Below, piece after piece: positions 36,316 through 44,759 of a stretch of 64,000 bases of DNA (its first letter is position 1; each line of letters opens with the position of its first letter). The notes below the pieces were generated by a model. That model had not been told where the DNA came from, searched no databases, and was given only the letters and a program-made list of their open reading frames with translations. This DNA is from Enterovirga rhinocerotis (GTDB taxonomy: Bacteria; Pseudomonadota; Alphaproteobacteria; Rhizobiales; Beijerinckiaceae): assembly GCF_004363955.1 (NCBI RefSeq), contig NZ_SNZR01000013.1, forward strand, positions 372,001 through 436,000, in the 5' to 3' direction. Position numbers and translations under genes: made by a program.

Positions 36316-36609
36316 ATGCTGCGGGGTCTTTTCGCGAAGCGCGCCGGCATCCCCGATCCCGACCGCGTGGCGGCGGAGAGGGTGAAGGCGCTCGCCGCTT
36401 CGCTCCTCGCCCTGCCGGACGGCGCCGAGATCACGGTCAGCGAGATCGTCTGCCTCGATCCCGCCTGTCCCGGCACCGAGACCGTCATCCTCGTCATGCC
36501 GAAGGGCGGGAAGACCCGCGCGGCCAAGGTCGCCGCGCCGGCGGCCGAGGTCGGGGAACCAGAGCTTCGGTCGGCTCTTGTCGAGGCAGGTTTCGGAGTG
36601 GGCGCATGA
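36316..36609 (+). CDS. Small conserved protein with a Cys-X4-Cys-Pro motif
   Basis: 97-residue protein of unassigned function. A helical N-terminus (VAAERVKALAASLLALPDG) is followed by ITVSEIVCLDPACPGTETVILVM, where the two cysteines are five residues apart, and a basic then acidic tail. This motif recurs in short hypothetical proteins of Hyphomicrobiales, but I assign no activity. The two cysteines could bind a metal, which would fit the CobW-type gene nearby. Its stop overlaps the next start by four bases (ATGA). Confidence 0.65.
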   Translation: MLRGLFAKRAGIPDPDRVAAERVKALAASLLALPDGAEITVSEIVCLDPACPGTETVILVMPKGGKTRAAKVAAPAAEVGEPELRSALVEAGFGVGA

Positions 36610-37124
36610 TCGGACGGATCCTGGCCCTGGTGATAGGCCTCTTCAGCGGCCTCGCCGGGGCGCAGATGCCGGAATTCGCGCAGCAATACCGCCAGCGCCT
36701 CGGCGGTGCGATCGACGAGTTGCGGCGGGTCGTCGTGCGGTTCGACGACACCGCGCAGGCGCATGGCCTCACGCGCGAAGCGGCGTTGAAGCGGCTCGGC
36801 GAGGATGCAAGCCCCGTCGTCCAGGGGCAGGCGCGCGCGACGGAAGAGGTGATCGCCCGCCTCGCGCGGCTGGAGGACCAGAAGCGCAAATTCGCCGAGG
36901 AAGGTTCGTTCGGACGCCTCGTCACCTTCGTGCGCGAGGCCGATCCGGGTCTCGCCCGCGCCACCTATCTCGATTACGAGCCAGCCTGGCCGGCGACCCA
37001 GGAGGGGCTCATCATGGGTGGGGCCGGGTTCGCGACGGGCTGGGGGCTCCTGATCTTCCTGTCCCGCATTGCGCGGCGGCTGAACCCGTTCCGGCGCCGT
37101 CAGCCGTCGCTGCGTTCGGCCTGA
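36606..37124 (+). CDS. DUF2937-family inner-membrane protein
   Basis: 172-residue protein with one hydrophobic N-terminal segment (residues 2-20, IGRILALVIGLFSGLAGAQ) and one C-terminal segment (about 134-155, IMGGAGFATGWGLLIFLS), separated by a helical, charged periplasmic or cytoplasmic region (PEFAQQYRQRLGGAIDELRR). The overall form matches DUF2937, a family of membrane proteins of unknown role. It overlaps the preceding gene by four bases, so the two are probably translated together. A basic tail (RRLNPFRRRQ) ends the protein. Confidence 0.78.
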   Translation: MIGRILALVIGLFSGLAGAQMPEFAQQYRQRLGGAIDELRRVVVRFDDTAQAHGLTREAALKRLGEDASPVVQGQARATEEVIARLARLEDQKRKFAEEGSFGRLVTFVREADPGLARATYLDYEPAWPATQEGLIMGGAGFATGWGLLIFLSRIARRLNPFRRRQPSLRSA

Positions 37125-37140
37125 GGGACAGGACGGCGCC

Positions 37141-38025
37141 ATGCCGCTGCTCCGGGTGGCTCACCGGACCACCTACCGCTACCGGTCGCCCGTGAGCTTC
37201 GGGCCGCACCGGCTGATGATGCGGCCGCGCGACAGCCACGACCTCCGCATCCTCGCGACCCGCCTCGCGATCACGCCCGAGCCGGAGACCATCCGCTGGG
37301 TCTACGACGTCTTCGGCAACTCGATCGCCATCGCGACCTTCTCTCCGGATACGCGGGCGGAGGAGCTCGATTTCGCGAGCGAGCTCGACCTCGTGCACTA
37401 CGTCACCGACCTGCCCGCCTTCCCGATCGAGGATTACGCGCGCACCTATCCCTTCTCCTACGCGGTCGAGGAGGTGCCCGATCTCGCCCGCTCCATCGAG
37501 CGCCATTATCCCGATCCCGAGCGGGAGGTGGACCGCTGGGCCCGCGGCTTCGTCAGGATCGACGGCCCGACGACGACGCTGGATCTCCTCGTCCAGATGA
37601 CCCGGACGATCCAGTCCACCTTCCGCTACGAGATGCGTTTCGAGGAGGGCACGCAGCTTCCGGTCGAGACGCTGCGTCTCGGCTCCGGCACCTGCCGCGA
37701 CTTCGCGCTCCTGATGATGGAGGCGGCGCGCGCCCTCGGTTTCGCGGCACGGTTCGTGACCGGCTACATCTATTCTCACGCGTCCGGCGGAGCCGGCCAT
37801 GTCGGCGGCGGGGCGACCCATGCCTGGCTCGAGATCTATCTGCCGGGCGCGGGCTGGCTCTCCTTCGACCCGACCAACGGCATCGCGGGGAACCGCGATC
37901 TCATCCGCGTCGCCGTGGTGCGCGATCCGCGCCAGGCCCTGCCCCTGTCCGGCACGTGGTTCGGCCGCTCCGACGATTACATCGGCGTGTGGGTCGGCGT
38001 GCAGGTGACCGAAGAGGTAGAGTGA
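37141..38025 (+). CDS. Transglutaminase-like cysteine protease family protein
   Basis: 294-residue protein with a transglutaminase N-terminal domain (residues 1-80, VAHRTTYRYRSPVSFGPHRL) and a papain-like core. The catalytic triad is apparent: C185 in GSGTCRDFALLM, H227 in ATHAWLEIY and D243 in SFDPTNG. No signal peptide is visible, so it is cytosolic. Bacterial members are suspected to be proteases or amidases and sometimes sit with ATP-grasp ligases, but none is here. Only 16 bases separate it from the DUF2937 gene, and its end converges on the FAH-family gene with four bases between stops. Confidence 0.87.
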   Translation: MPLLRVAHRTTYRYRSPVSFGPHRLMMRPRDSHDLRILATRLAITPEPETIRWVYDVFGNSIAIATFSPDTRAEELDFASELDLVHYVTDLPAFPIEDYARTYPFSYAVEEVPDLARSIERHYPDPEREVDRWARGFVRIDGPTTTLDLLVQMTRTIQSTFRYEMRFEEGTQLPVETLRLGSGTCRDFALLMMEAARALGFAARFVTGYIYSHASGGAGHVGGGATHAWLEIYLPGAGWLSFDPTNGIAGNRDLIRVAVVRDPRQALPLSGTWFGRSDDYIGVWVGVQVTEEVE

Positions 38026-38029
38026 CGGC

Positions 38030-39214
38030 TCAGCCCCCGCCGAGCAATCCTCGGCCGGCGAGATTGCGCAGGAGATGCGAGGCGCCGAAGGTCCAGGGCG
38101 GGCATTCGTCCGTCGGCCGCATCCGGTTGACGAGAGCGCCGAGTTGCGGAGCCGAGATCGTGACGACGTCGCCGGTCTTGTGGGTGAAGCCCCCGCCGGG
38201 CGCGTCGCGGTCCTCGGTCGGCGCGAAGAGGGTGCCGAGAAAGAGGACGGCCCCGTCCGGGTATTGGTGATGCCGGTTGAGCATCTGGCCGACGAGATCG
38301 GCCGGATCGCGGCTGATGCGCGAGAGGTTCGAGAAGCCCTTCAGCCGGAAACCGTCCTCGCCCTCGACGACGAGGTCGACCCGCATCGCCCGCACGTCGT
38401 CGAGCGTGAAGCGGGTGTCGAAGAGGCGCAGGAAAGGGCCGATGGCGCAGGAGGCGTTGTTGTCCTTCGCCTTCGACAGGAGGAGGGCTGAGCGCCCCTC
38501 GATGTCGCGCAGGTTGACGTCGTTGCCGAGGCTCGCCCCGACGATGCGTCCGTCCGACGCGACGGCGAGCACGATTTCGGGCTCCGGGTTGTTCCAGGTC
38601 GAGCTCGGATGCAGGCCCGCATCGGCGCCGGTGCCGACCGCCGCCATCACCTGCGCCTTCGAGAAGATCTCGGCATCCGGGCCGATCCCGACCTCGAGAT
38701 ACTGGCTCCACGAGCCCTTCGCGATCAGGCTCTCCTTGAGGCGCATCGCCTCGTCGGAGCCCGGCTTCAGCTTGGCGAAATCCTCTCCGACCATCCCGAC
38801 GATCTCGGCCCGGATCGCCGCCGCCTCGTCGGGATTGCCGCGGGCACGCTCCTCGATCACCCGCTCCAGCATCGAGACCGCGAAGGTGACGCCGGCGGCC
38901 TTCACCGCCTGGAGGTCGATCGGGGCGAGGAGGTAGGGCTTCGCCTCGTCGCGCCCGGCGGCGGGCGTGTTGGCGAGGACGGCCTCGATCCCGGCGACCT
39001 CCCGCCCGGGCGCGGCGGCGAGAGCGGAGGCCGGATCCGCCGCTTCGCAGAGGTCCCGCACGGTCGGGAAGGCGCTGGTGACATCCTCCAGGACCTCGCC
39101 GCGCAGGCGCACGACGGAGGGCCCGATTCCGGGCTGCCAGAGGCGCCCGACGAGGCTCGCCTCGGCGACATCGCGCGGCAGCGTGGTCTCGGCCGACAGC
39201 GTCAGCTCGGGCAT
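38030..39214 (-). CDS. Fumarylacetoacetate hydrolase (FAH) family protein
   Basis: 394-residue enzyme with a C-terminal FAH fold. The metal-binding acidic residues are in NPEPEIVLAVASDGRIVGASLGND, with a downstream LRDIEGRSALLLSKAKD. The region from about 90 to 200 has the long FAH-II-like insertion (IEERARGNPDEAAAIRAEIVG). It lacks a signal peptide. Family members act on 2-oxo acids: hydrolases, decarboxylases or sugar-acid dehydratases. No pathway neighbour is present to choose one. It faces the transglutaminase gene, and its promoter side is shared with the lipoprotein gene at 39379. Confidence 0.84.
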   Translation of the reverse strand: MPELTLSAETTLPRDVAEASLVGRLWQPGIGPSVVRLRGEVLEDVTSAFPTVRDLCEAADPASALAAAPGREVAGIEAVLANTPAAGRDEAKPYLLAPIDLQAVKAAGVTFAVSMLERVIEERARGNPDEAAAIRAEIVGMVGEDFAKLKPGSDEAMRLKESLIAKGSWSQYLEVGIGPDAEIFSKAQVMAAVGTGADAGLHPSSTWNNPEPEIVLAVASDGRIVGASLGNDVNLRDIEGRSALLLSKAKDNNASCAIGPFLRLFDTRFTLDDVRAMRVDLVVEGEDGFRLKGFSNLSRISRDPADLVGQMLNRHHQYPDGAVLFLGTLFAPTEDRDAPGGGFTHKTGDVVTISAPQLGALVNRMRPTDECPPWTFGASHLLRNLAGRGLLGGG

Positions 39215-39378
39215 GGCGTCCTCCCTCGGCGGCGTCGGCCGCTCCTTGTGCGAAAGTGATCGGAGGCGCGGCGGGGCTTGTCAACGAGGCCCCGGCGCAG
39301 GGGGCGGCGGTTGCGACCCGGAGGCGTGTCGTCTAACGAACAGTGCAGGGATCGGCGATGGCGTCGAAGGGGGGCGGT

Positions 39379-39849
39379 ATGATGGCTCGGTATGCCGCGG
39401 GTGTCGCGGTTGTGGTTCTGGCCGGCGGCCTTGCGGGCTGCATGACGGAGAAGGCTTCGCTGCCTTCGTCATCTTCGCCCGTGGCGGGCGGCGCCTATCA
39501 GACCATCCCGTCCGACGGCCTCGTCGGACGCTGGGGCCTCGCCTCCTACCGCGACGAGAAAGACCGTGCCCGCACGACCGCGATGGCGCGCTCCCAATGC
39601 CGGAACGCCTACGTCATCAAGAAGGGTCCGACCGACGGCGTGATGATGCATGTCGCCGACGATCCGAAGCTCTACGAGCTCGCGCTCAAGCGGAGCGGCG
39701 ACGGCAAGACCTATCTCGGCTTCGCAGCCCCGCCCGGCGACAGGCAGGACCGTGAGGTCCTCGAGATGTCGTCGAACGAGATGACGATGCGCTTCGTCGA
39801 TCCGGATGCCAATACGCGCTACGGGACCTTCATCTACGTGCGCTGCTGA
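39379..39849 (+). CDS. Lipoprotein of unknown function
   Basis: 156-residue predicted lipoprotein. From the chosen ATG (MMARYAAGVAVVVLAGGLAGC) there is a short lipoprotein signal with the lipobox cysteine near residue 21. The rest has VGRWGLASYRDEKDRARTTAMARSQC then GGKTYLGFAAPPG-like strands, and ends with a cysteine. The total of three or four cysteines may form a disulfide in the periplasm. In-frame upstream starts exist but would lengthen the signal region. It is followed by an L,D-transpeptidase gene 16 bases downstream, so an envelope role is likely but unproved. Confidence 0.7.
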   Translation: MMARYAAGVAVVVLAGGLAGCMTEKASLPSSSSPVAGGAYQTIPSDGLVGRWGLASYRDEKDRARTTAMARSQCRNAYVIKKGPTDGVMMHVADDPKLYELALKRSGDGKTYLGFAAPPGDRQDREVLEMSSNEMTMRFVDPDANTRYGTFIYVRC

Positions 39850-39865
39850 ACACAGGGTCTCCTCC

Positions 39866-40519
39866 ATGCCTGACGTCCTCTCCGTGATCGACCGCTTCCG
39901 GCCGGCGGGTGCCGCCCTCGTGCTGGCAGCCGTGCTGGGCTTCGCCTCCCCCCTCGCCGCGCTGAGCCCGACGCGGGTTCCCTCGCCGAAGGCCGAACGC
40001 ATCACGATGGATGTCGGCGACGAGCCCGGGCGCATCTCGACCGAGGAAGTCACGATCAAGAGCGGGCCCTTCGCCCGGCAGATGGTCTTCTTCCGCTCGA
40101 ACGAGGCGCCGGGGACGATCGTCATCCACACCTCCGAGAAGTTCCTCTACCTCGTCATGCCCAACAACCGGGCGCTGCGTTACGGCATCGGCGTCGGGCG
40201 CGAGGGCTTTCAGTGGTCGGGCCTCGTCAAGGTCACGCGCAAGGCGGAATGGCCCGACTGGACGCCGCCGCCGGAAATGATCACGCGCCAACCCTATCTG
40301 CCGCGCTTCATGGCGGGCGGGCCGGGCAACCCGATGGGGGCGCGCGCGATGTATCTCGGCTCGACCGTCTATCGCATCCACGGCACGAACCAGCCCGAGA
40401 CGATCGGCCAGGCCATCTCCTCGGGCTGCTTCCGCCTCGCGAACGGGGACGTGGTGGATCTCTATCCGCGCGTTCCCGTCGGCACGAAGGTCGTCATCCG
40501 GCACGCGGCGCAGATCTGA
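39866..40519 (+). CDS. L,D-transpeptidase (YkuD/ErfK family)
   Basis: 217-residue periplasmic enzyme that forms 3-3 peptidoglycan crosslinks or anchors protein to murein. An N-terminal signal/anchor (about residues 13-34) precedes the YkuD domain. The catalytic motif is complete: H172-G173 in YRIHGTN and SSGCFR at 185-190, with C188 as nucleophile. PEMITRQPYLPRFMAGGPGNPMGARAMYL is the standard approach sequence. Hyphomicrobiales have many such paralogues. The gene is 16 bases after the lipoprotein gene and 34 bases before an amino-acid binding protein gene. Confidence 0.92.
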   Translation: MPDVLSVIDRFRPAGAALVLAAVLGFASPLAALSPTRVPSPKAERITMDVGDEPGRISTEEVTIKSGPFARQMVFFRSNEAPGTIVIHTSEKFLYLVMPNNRALRYGIGVGREGFQWSGLVKVTRKAEWPDWTPPPEMITRQPYLPRFMAGGPGNPMGARAMYLGSTVYRIHGTNQPETIGQAISSGCFRLANGDVVDLYPRVPVGTKVVIRHAAQI

Positions 40520-40553
40520 CCGCGCCTGCGTGACCCGTCCAGTGAGGAAATTC

Positions 40554-41582
40554 ATGTCCGTCTTCGGTATCAGAGGTCTTCGCGCGCTGGCCATCGGCGC
40601 CGCGCTGTTCGGATCGGCCGGCCTCGCCTCGGCCGGCACGCTCGACGAGGTGAAGAAGCGCGGCTCCCTCTCCTGCGGCGTCAGCCAGGGGCTCTCCGGC
40701 TTCTCCGAGAAGGATGCCAAGGGCGAGTGGCGCGGCTTCGACGTCGATGTCTGCCGGGCTCTCGCCGCGGCGATCTTCAAGGATCCGAGCAAGGTCTCCT
40801 ACGTCCCGCTCTCGCCGACGGAGCGCTTCGAGGCCCTCAAGGCCAAGAAGATCGACGTGCTGTCGCGCAACTCCACCTGGACCTTCGAGCGTGAGGCCGA
40901 ACTCGGCCTCCTCTTCGCCGGCATCGCCTATCACGACGGGCAGGGCTTCCTCGCCATGCGCAAGCAGCCCACGACCACGGCGCTCGAACTCGGCGGCGCG
41001 GCCATCTGCGTGCAGGACGGAACCTCGACCCGGCCGAACCTCGCCGATTTCTTCAAGACCAATTCCATGACGTATCGCGAGGTGCTCGTGACCTCGCCGG
41101 CCGATGCCGTGAAGGCGCTGAACGAAGGGCGTTGCGACGTCTTCACGGCGGACCAGTCGGCGCTCTATGCCGAGCGCCTGAACCTCGCCAAGCCCGACGA
41201 GGCGACGATCCTCGCCGACGTGATCTCGAAGGAGCCTCTCGGCCCGGCCGTCAGGGCCGACGACACCCGCTGGTTCAACCTCGTCAAGTGGACCCTGTTC
41301 GCGCTGGTCAACGCCGAGGAACTCGGCATCGGCACGGCGACGGTCGAGGATGCGCCGAAATCGGCGAAGCCGGACGTGCGCCGCTTTGCGGGCGTCGAGG
41401 GCGGCTTCGGCAAGCAGCTCGGTCTCGGCGAGAGCTGGGCGCTCGATGCCGTGCGGGCCGTCGGCCATTACGGCGAGATGTTCGAGCGCAATATCGGCTC
41501 GCAATCCCGCTTCGGCATCCCGCGCGGCCTGAACCAGCTCTGGTCGAATGGCGGCGTGCTCTACGCGCCGCCGATGAAGTAG
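40554..41582 (+). CDS. General L-amino-acid ABC transporter substrate-binding protein (AapJ/BztA-like)
   Basis: 342-residue periplasmic binding protein of the family that includes AapJ. The Sec signal peptide (about residues 5-28) ends near GLASAGTLDEVKKRG. The family pattern follows: LSCGVSQGLSGFSEKDAKGEWRGFDVDVCRALAAAIF, KIDVLSRNSTWTFERE and VTSPADAVKALNEGRCDVFTAD. A start with good ribosome-binding sequence (GTGAGGAAA) was chosen over an upstream GTG. No permease (aapQ, aapM) or ATPase (aapP) genes follow, so this copy is an orphan and must share a transporter encoded elsewhere. Confidence 0.9.
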   Translation: MSVFGIRGLRALAIGAALFGSAGLASAGTLDEVKKRGSLSCGVSQGLSGFSEKDAKGEWRGFDVDVCRALAAAIFKDPSKVSYVPLSPTERFEALKAKKIDVLSRNSTWTFEREAELGLLFAGIAYHDGQGFLAMRKQPTTTALELGGAAICVQDGTSTRPNLADFFKTNSMTYREVLVTSPADAVKALNEGRCDVFTADQSALYAERLNLAKPDEATILADVISKEPLGPAVRADDTRWFNLVKWTLFALVNAEELGIGTATVEDAPKSAKPDVRRFAGVEGGFGKQLGLGESWALDAVRAVGHYGEMFERNIGSQSRFGIPRGLNQLWSNGGVLYAPPMK

Positions 41583-41607
41583 ACCGGGGCTCTGCGCGTC
41601 TCCCGCT

Positions 41608-43395
41608 TCAGTTCGAGGACTGGAGCGGGAACTTGGCCACCGGCACGATGCCGTTCTCGCGGAAGCCCTTGTGGACCGCGGCGAGGATGGCCTTGCGGAT
41701 CATGAACTGATGGCCCGCCCGGGCCATGAACTTGGCCCGGATCACGAGCGTGCCGTCGTCGACGGCGAAGACGCCCTGGCTCTTGAAGGGCTGGAGCATG
41801 TCCGGCCCGAGGGTGGGGTCGGCGGCGATCTCCTGCCCGATCTTCTTGAAGAGCTTGCGGACGACGGTCGGGTCGGTGTCGAAGGCGACCCGGAAGGCGA
41901 GCTTGTCGATCACCCAGTCGCGGCTGTAATTCACCACCTTGCCGATCGAGCCGTAGGGGATCGTCGCGAGCGCCCCGCGCGGGTGCCGCAGCGCGACCGA
42001 ACGGATGGAAATCCGCTCGACCGTGCCCTTGGCCTGGCTGGTCTCGATATACTCCCCGAACCGAAAGGCGTCGTCGAGCAGGAAGAACACGCCCGAGACG
42101 ATGTCCTTGACCAGCGATTGCGAGCCGAAGCCGATGGCGAGGCCGAAGACGCTGAGTCCCGCGACGAAAGGCCAGGCATTCACGCCGAGCGCGATCAGGA
42201 TCGACAGGGCCGCGAGGGAGACGATCGCCACCTGGGCGAAGAGCGTGATCAGCGGCGCCAGCGTCGCAAGCCGCGTCGCCGGCCGGTGCGGCTCCTCGCC
42301 CGGTCTCTTGGCGACGACGACGGTCCGTTCGGCCAACGCCCCGACGAGATGCCAGAGATAGATCGCCGCGAGGGCGAGCACGGCGACGTCGAGGGCGCGG
42401 ATGATGATCAGGCCGCGCGGGAGGCCGATGGCGACCGAGAGCGGAGACAGCCACAGGACACCGAGCGAACAGACGACGAAGAACCAGAAGGCCGAGCGGG
42501 CGGTCCTCCGCGCGGCCTGGCGGAAGATCGAGCCCTCGCCGTCGATGGCCTCCGCCTTGAGCGCGATGATCTGATCGAGATGCGGCGAGAGCAGCAGGAA
42601 CAGCACCGATGCCAGGACCGCGAGGCCCGGAAGCGGCCCGGTCAGCGTCGCGGCGATCTGGAGCAGCACGAACGTCGTCGCGACGAGGGCGGCCGCGATC
42701 CAGGGCCAGGCCGCGGCGAGGCGCCCTTCCATGACCGAGGTCGTGCGCCCGTGGAGGAGCGCGTTCCGGACCGCGTGCCGGTTGAGGATGTAGCCGAGGC
42801 AGAGCGAGATCGTGACCGTGAGGCCGACCGCGAGGGAGACCGCATCGTGAAGTCCGGGGCCGGCATTCATGAGCCGGAGCGTCGCCTGGACGGTCACGGC
42901 CATGAGAGCGAAGGTCGCGACGACGACGTGCCCGTTGCCGATGCGGCGCTGATCCGTCTGGCTTTCGTCCTGGACGATGACGGCCCTGATCACCGTCGCC
43001 AGGATCAGGGCTCCCGCGGTGGAGACGGCCCAGATCCGGGCCACGGCAGCTTCGACCTCGCTGCCCATCAGGGCGCCGAGAACGATGGCCCAGGCGGCGC
43101 CGATGATCGCCGTCGCCAGCGCGAGCAGCCAGGGCTGCGGCCTGCCACGTGCCGTCAGCATCCTCCCGGCGAGCCAGAACGACAGGCTGACGGCGATCAC
43201 CGCGACGCTCGCCGCGAACAGGTGCGAGGTCACGCCGCCGGTCCCGACGGTCCTCGCCAGAGCCGAGATCTCGCCGGGGAGCGCCGACAGGCGCTCCAGC
43301 CGAGCCGTCAGCGCCGTCTCGAGGGTGCCGAAGAAGCGGGACATCTGATCGACGAAGCCGGACGCATCCGCCGAGCCCGAAGACGAAGCCGCCAC
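41608..43395 (-). CDS. MscS-family mechanosensitive ion channel with long membrane region
   Basis: 595-residue membrane protein. The C-terminal third is the MscS core: pore helix and hinge region (FVAGLSVFGLAIGFGSQSLVKDIVSGVFFLLDDAFRFGEYIE), then the beta domain (GTVERISIRSVALRHPRGALATIPYGSIGKVVNYSRDW) and the C-terminal alpha/beta domain. The N-terminal two thirds hold a soluble-looking start and about ten hydrophobic segments, more than E. coli MscS and typical of the larger MscK/YbdG-like channels. Expected role: a pressure valve during osmotic downshock. The gene ends 25 bases from the convergent amino-acid binding protein gene. Confidence 0.88.
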   Translation of the reverse strand: MAASSSGSADASGFVDQMSRFFGTLETALTARLERLSALPGEISALARTVGTGGVTSHLFAASVAVIAVSLSFWLAGRMLTARGRPQPWLLALATAIIGAAWAIVLGALMGSEVEAAVARIWAVSTAGALILATVIRAVIVQDESQTDQRRIGNGHVVVATFALMAVTVQATLRLMNAGPGLHDAVSLAVGLTVTISLCLGYILNRHAVRNALLHGRTTSVMEGRLAAAWPWIAAALVATTFVLLQIAATLTGPLPGLAVLASVLFLLLSPHLDQIIALKAEAIDGEGSIFRQAARRTARSAFWFFVVCSLGVLWLSPLSVAIGLPRGLIIIRALDVAVLALAAIYLWHLVGALAERTVVVAKRPGEEPHRPATRLATLAPLITLFAQVAIVSLAALSILIALGVNAWPFVAGLSVFGLAIGFGSQSLVKDIVSGVFFLLDDAFRFGEYIETSQAKGTVERISIRSVALRHPRGALATIPYGSIGKVVNYSRDWVIDKLAFRVAFDTDPTVVRKLFKKIGQEIAADPTLGPDMLQPFKSQGVFAVDDGTLVIRAKFMARAGHQFMIRKAILAAVHKGFRENGIVPVAKFPLQSSN

Positions 43396-43526
43396 GTTAC
43401 CCTCCCACCCGGGCGTCGATCCTCGCCCAAGCTTGGCTGTTGCCGAAGCCTATCGATTTGTCCACAGGTACGGTCCCCGTCGCCCTCGGGCCGCGCCTCG
43501 GCGGCTCTACGCCGAGGCTGAGCGGC

Positions 43527-44393
43527 TCACGTTCGCTGCCGTGCGCCGGCATGCCCCTGGCCCCAGCGCACATAGGGAACGCAGACGAGCGCCCCGACGA
43601 CCAGATGGTAGAGCACGACCGCCATCACGGCCTTCTCGTCCGGAAAGGCGAGGCTCGCGATGGCGATGGCGATGCCGGGATGACGCGTGCTCGTCGCGAG
43701 GGCCAGCACCGCCCGGTGCTCGGGCTCCGGACCTCCGAGGACATGGCCGACGGCGAGCCCGATCAGAGCGAAGGCGACCAGCGCCATGAGGACGCCGTTG
43801 CCGACCATGGCCCAGAGCGTGCCCGTCGCCATGAACAGCACCGGCAGGATGCCGATGGCGAGCAGGATCGTGCCCAGGATCGAGATCGGCCGGGCGAGGC
43901 GCCGCGCCGCGTCCGGGGCGATGAAGCGCACGGCGATGCCCGCCGCGAGGGGAAGGATCACGGAGACGAGGACGATCATCGCGATGCGCGTGCCGGGCAC
44001 GGCCGCGGCGCGTCCGAAGAGGGCGCCGACCAGGATCAAGGCGAGCGGTGCGATCACGATCGCAGCGGCCGAGGCGATGCCCATCAGGCTGATGGCGTAG
44101 GAGGCCGAGCCGCCGGCCTTGGTCTGCTTGGCCGGCAGGACCGGCGGGACGGGCGAAACCGCGAGCGCGATCAGCGCGACCTCGACCGGCAGGGGCAGGT
44201 CGAACAGGGCGTTGATCACGACGGCGACGACGACCATGACCACGTTCATGGCGAGGAGCGAGCGGAGGAGCAGGCTTGGCCGCGTGTACAGGTAGACCGC
44301 ATCGCCTCTCTGCGTCTTCAGCCCCAGCGCGAAGACGACGAGGAAGATGCTGACGTTGAGGGTCAGACCGAGGATCTGGGCGCTGTCGATCAT
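43527..44393 (-). CDS. Bile acid:sodium symporter-family transporter
   Basis: 288-residue inner-membrane protein with around nine to ten hydrophobic segments. The signature elements of the BASS / SBF-like family can be seen: LKTQRGDAVYLYTRPSLLLRSLLAMNVVM near the start, LIALAVSPVPPVLPAKQTKAGG, and LATSTRHPGIAIAIASLAFPDE in the second half, where two crossover regions bind sodium and substrate. The substrate is unlikely to be bile acid in this organism and remains unknown. It stands 131 bases upstream of the MscS gene. Confidence 0.82.
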   Translation of the reverse strand: MIDSAQILGLTLNVSIFLVVFALGLKTQRGDAVYLYTRPSLLLRSLLAMNVVMVVVAVVINALFDLPLPVEVALIALAVSPVPPVLPAKQTKAGGSASYAISLMGIASAAAIVIAPLALILVGALFGRAAAVPGTRIAMIVLVSVILPLAAGIAVRFIAPDAARRLARPISILGTILLAIGILPVLFMATGTLWAMVGNGVLMALVAFALIGLAVGHVLGGPEPEHRAVLALATSTRHPGIAIAIASLAFPDEKAVMAVVLYHLVVGALVCVPYVRWGQGHAGARQRT

Positions 44394-44759
44394 GGGGTTC
44401 GTCCGCCGGAAGCCTCAGGTCAGGGGCCCGATAGGGAAGAGCATGCTGACGATTGCCGCGATCCCGACGACGAGCATCGCGATGCCCAGCACCACGAGAG
44501 CCGTGCCGGCGTTCCGCGCCGGGGCGGCGTCGAGGTGTCGTCGAAGATCCGCCGCGTCGGCCGCTCCCTCCCGGATCCTGTCTTCTACCGTACAACGATG
44601 CCCGGCGGGAAGGCCCGAGAAGGCTGTTCCGCCAGCAAGACTTGATCGACGAGGGAGAACGCGGCCGCGACGTCCTCGTCGCCGATCCGGTCGATAGTCG
44701 GCGTCCGGTCTGCGATCTGGCCGCGGCTGCTGTCGCCGATGGTCCAGCAGCCGATCTCG
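44394..44759 (-). other. Unresolved region with coding-like pieces between two transporters
   Basis: 366 bases between the MFS and BASS genes, both on the minus strand. Two minus-strand frames look partly coding. One, ending at 44585, has a GC-rich third position and reads DEIGCWTIGDSSRGQIAD then FSLVDQVLLAEQPSRAF. The other, in a different frame, ends at a stop at 44415 and encodes a hydrophobic segment (ALVVLGIAMLVVGIAAIVSML) with a polar start. Neither has a clear start codon or ribosome-binding site. They could be short genes with unusual starts or remnants of one broken gene. Confidence 0.35.
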
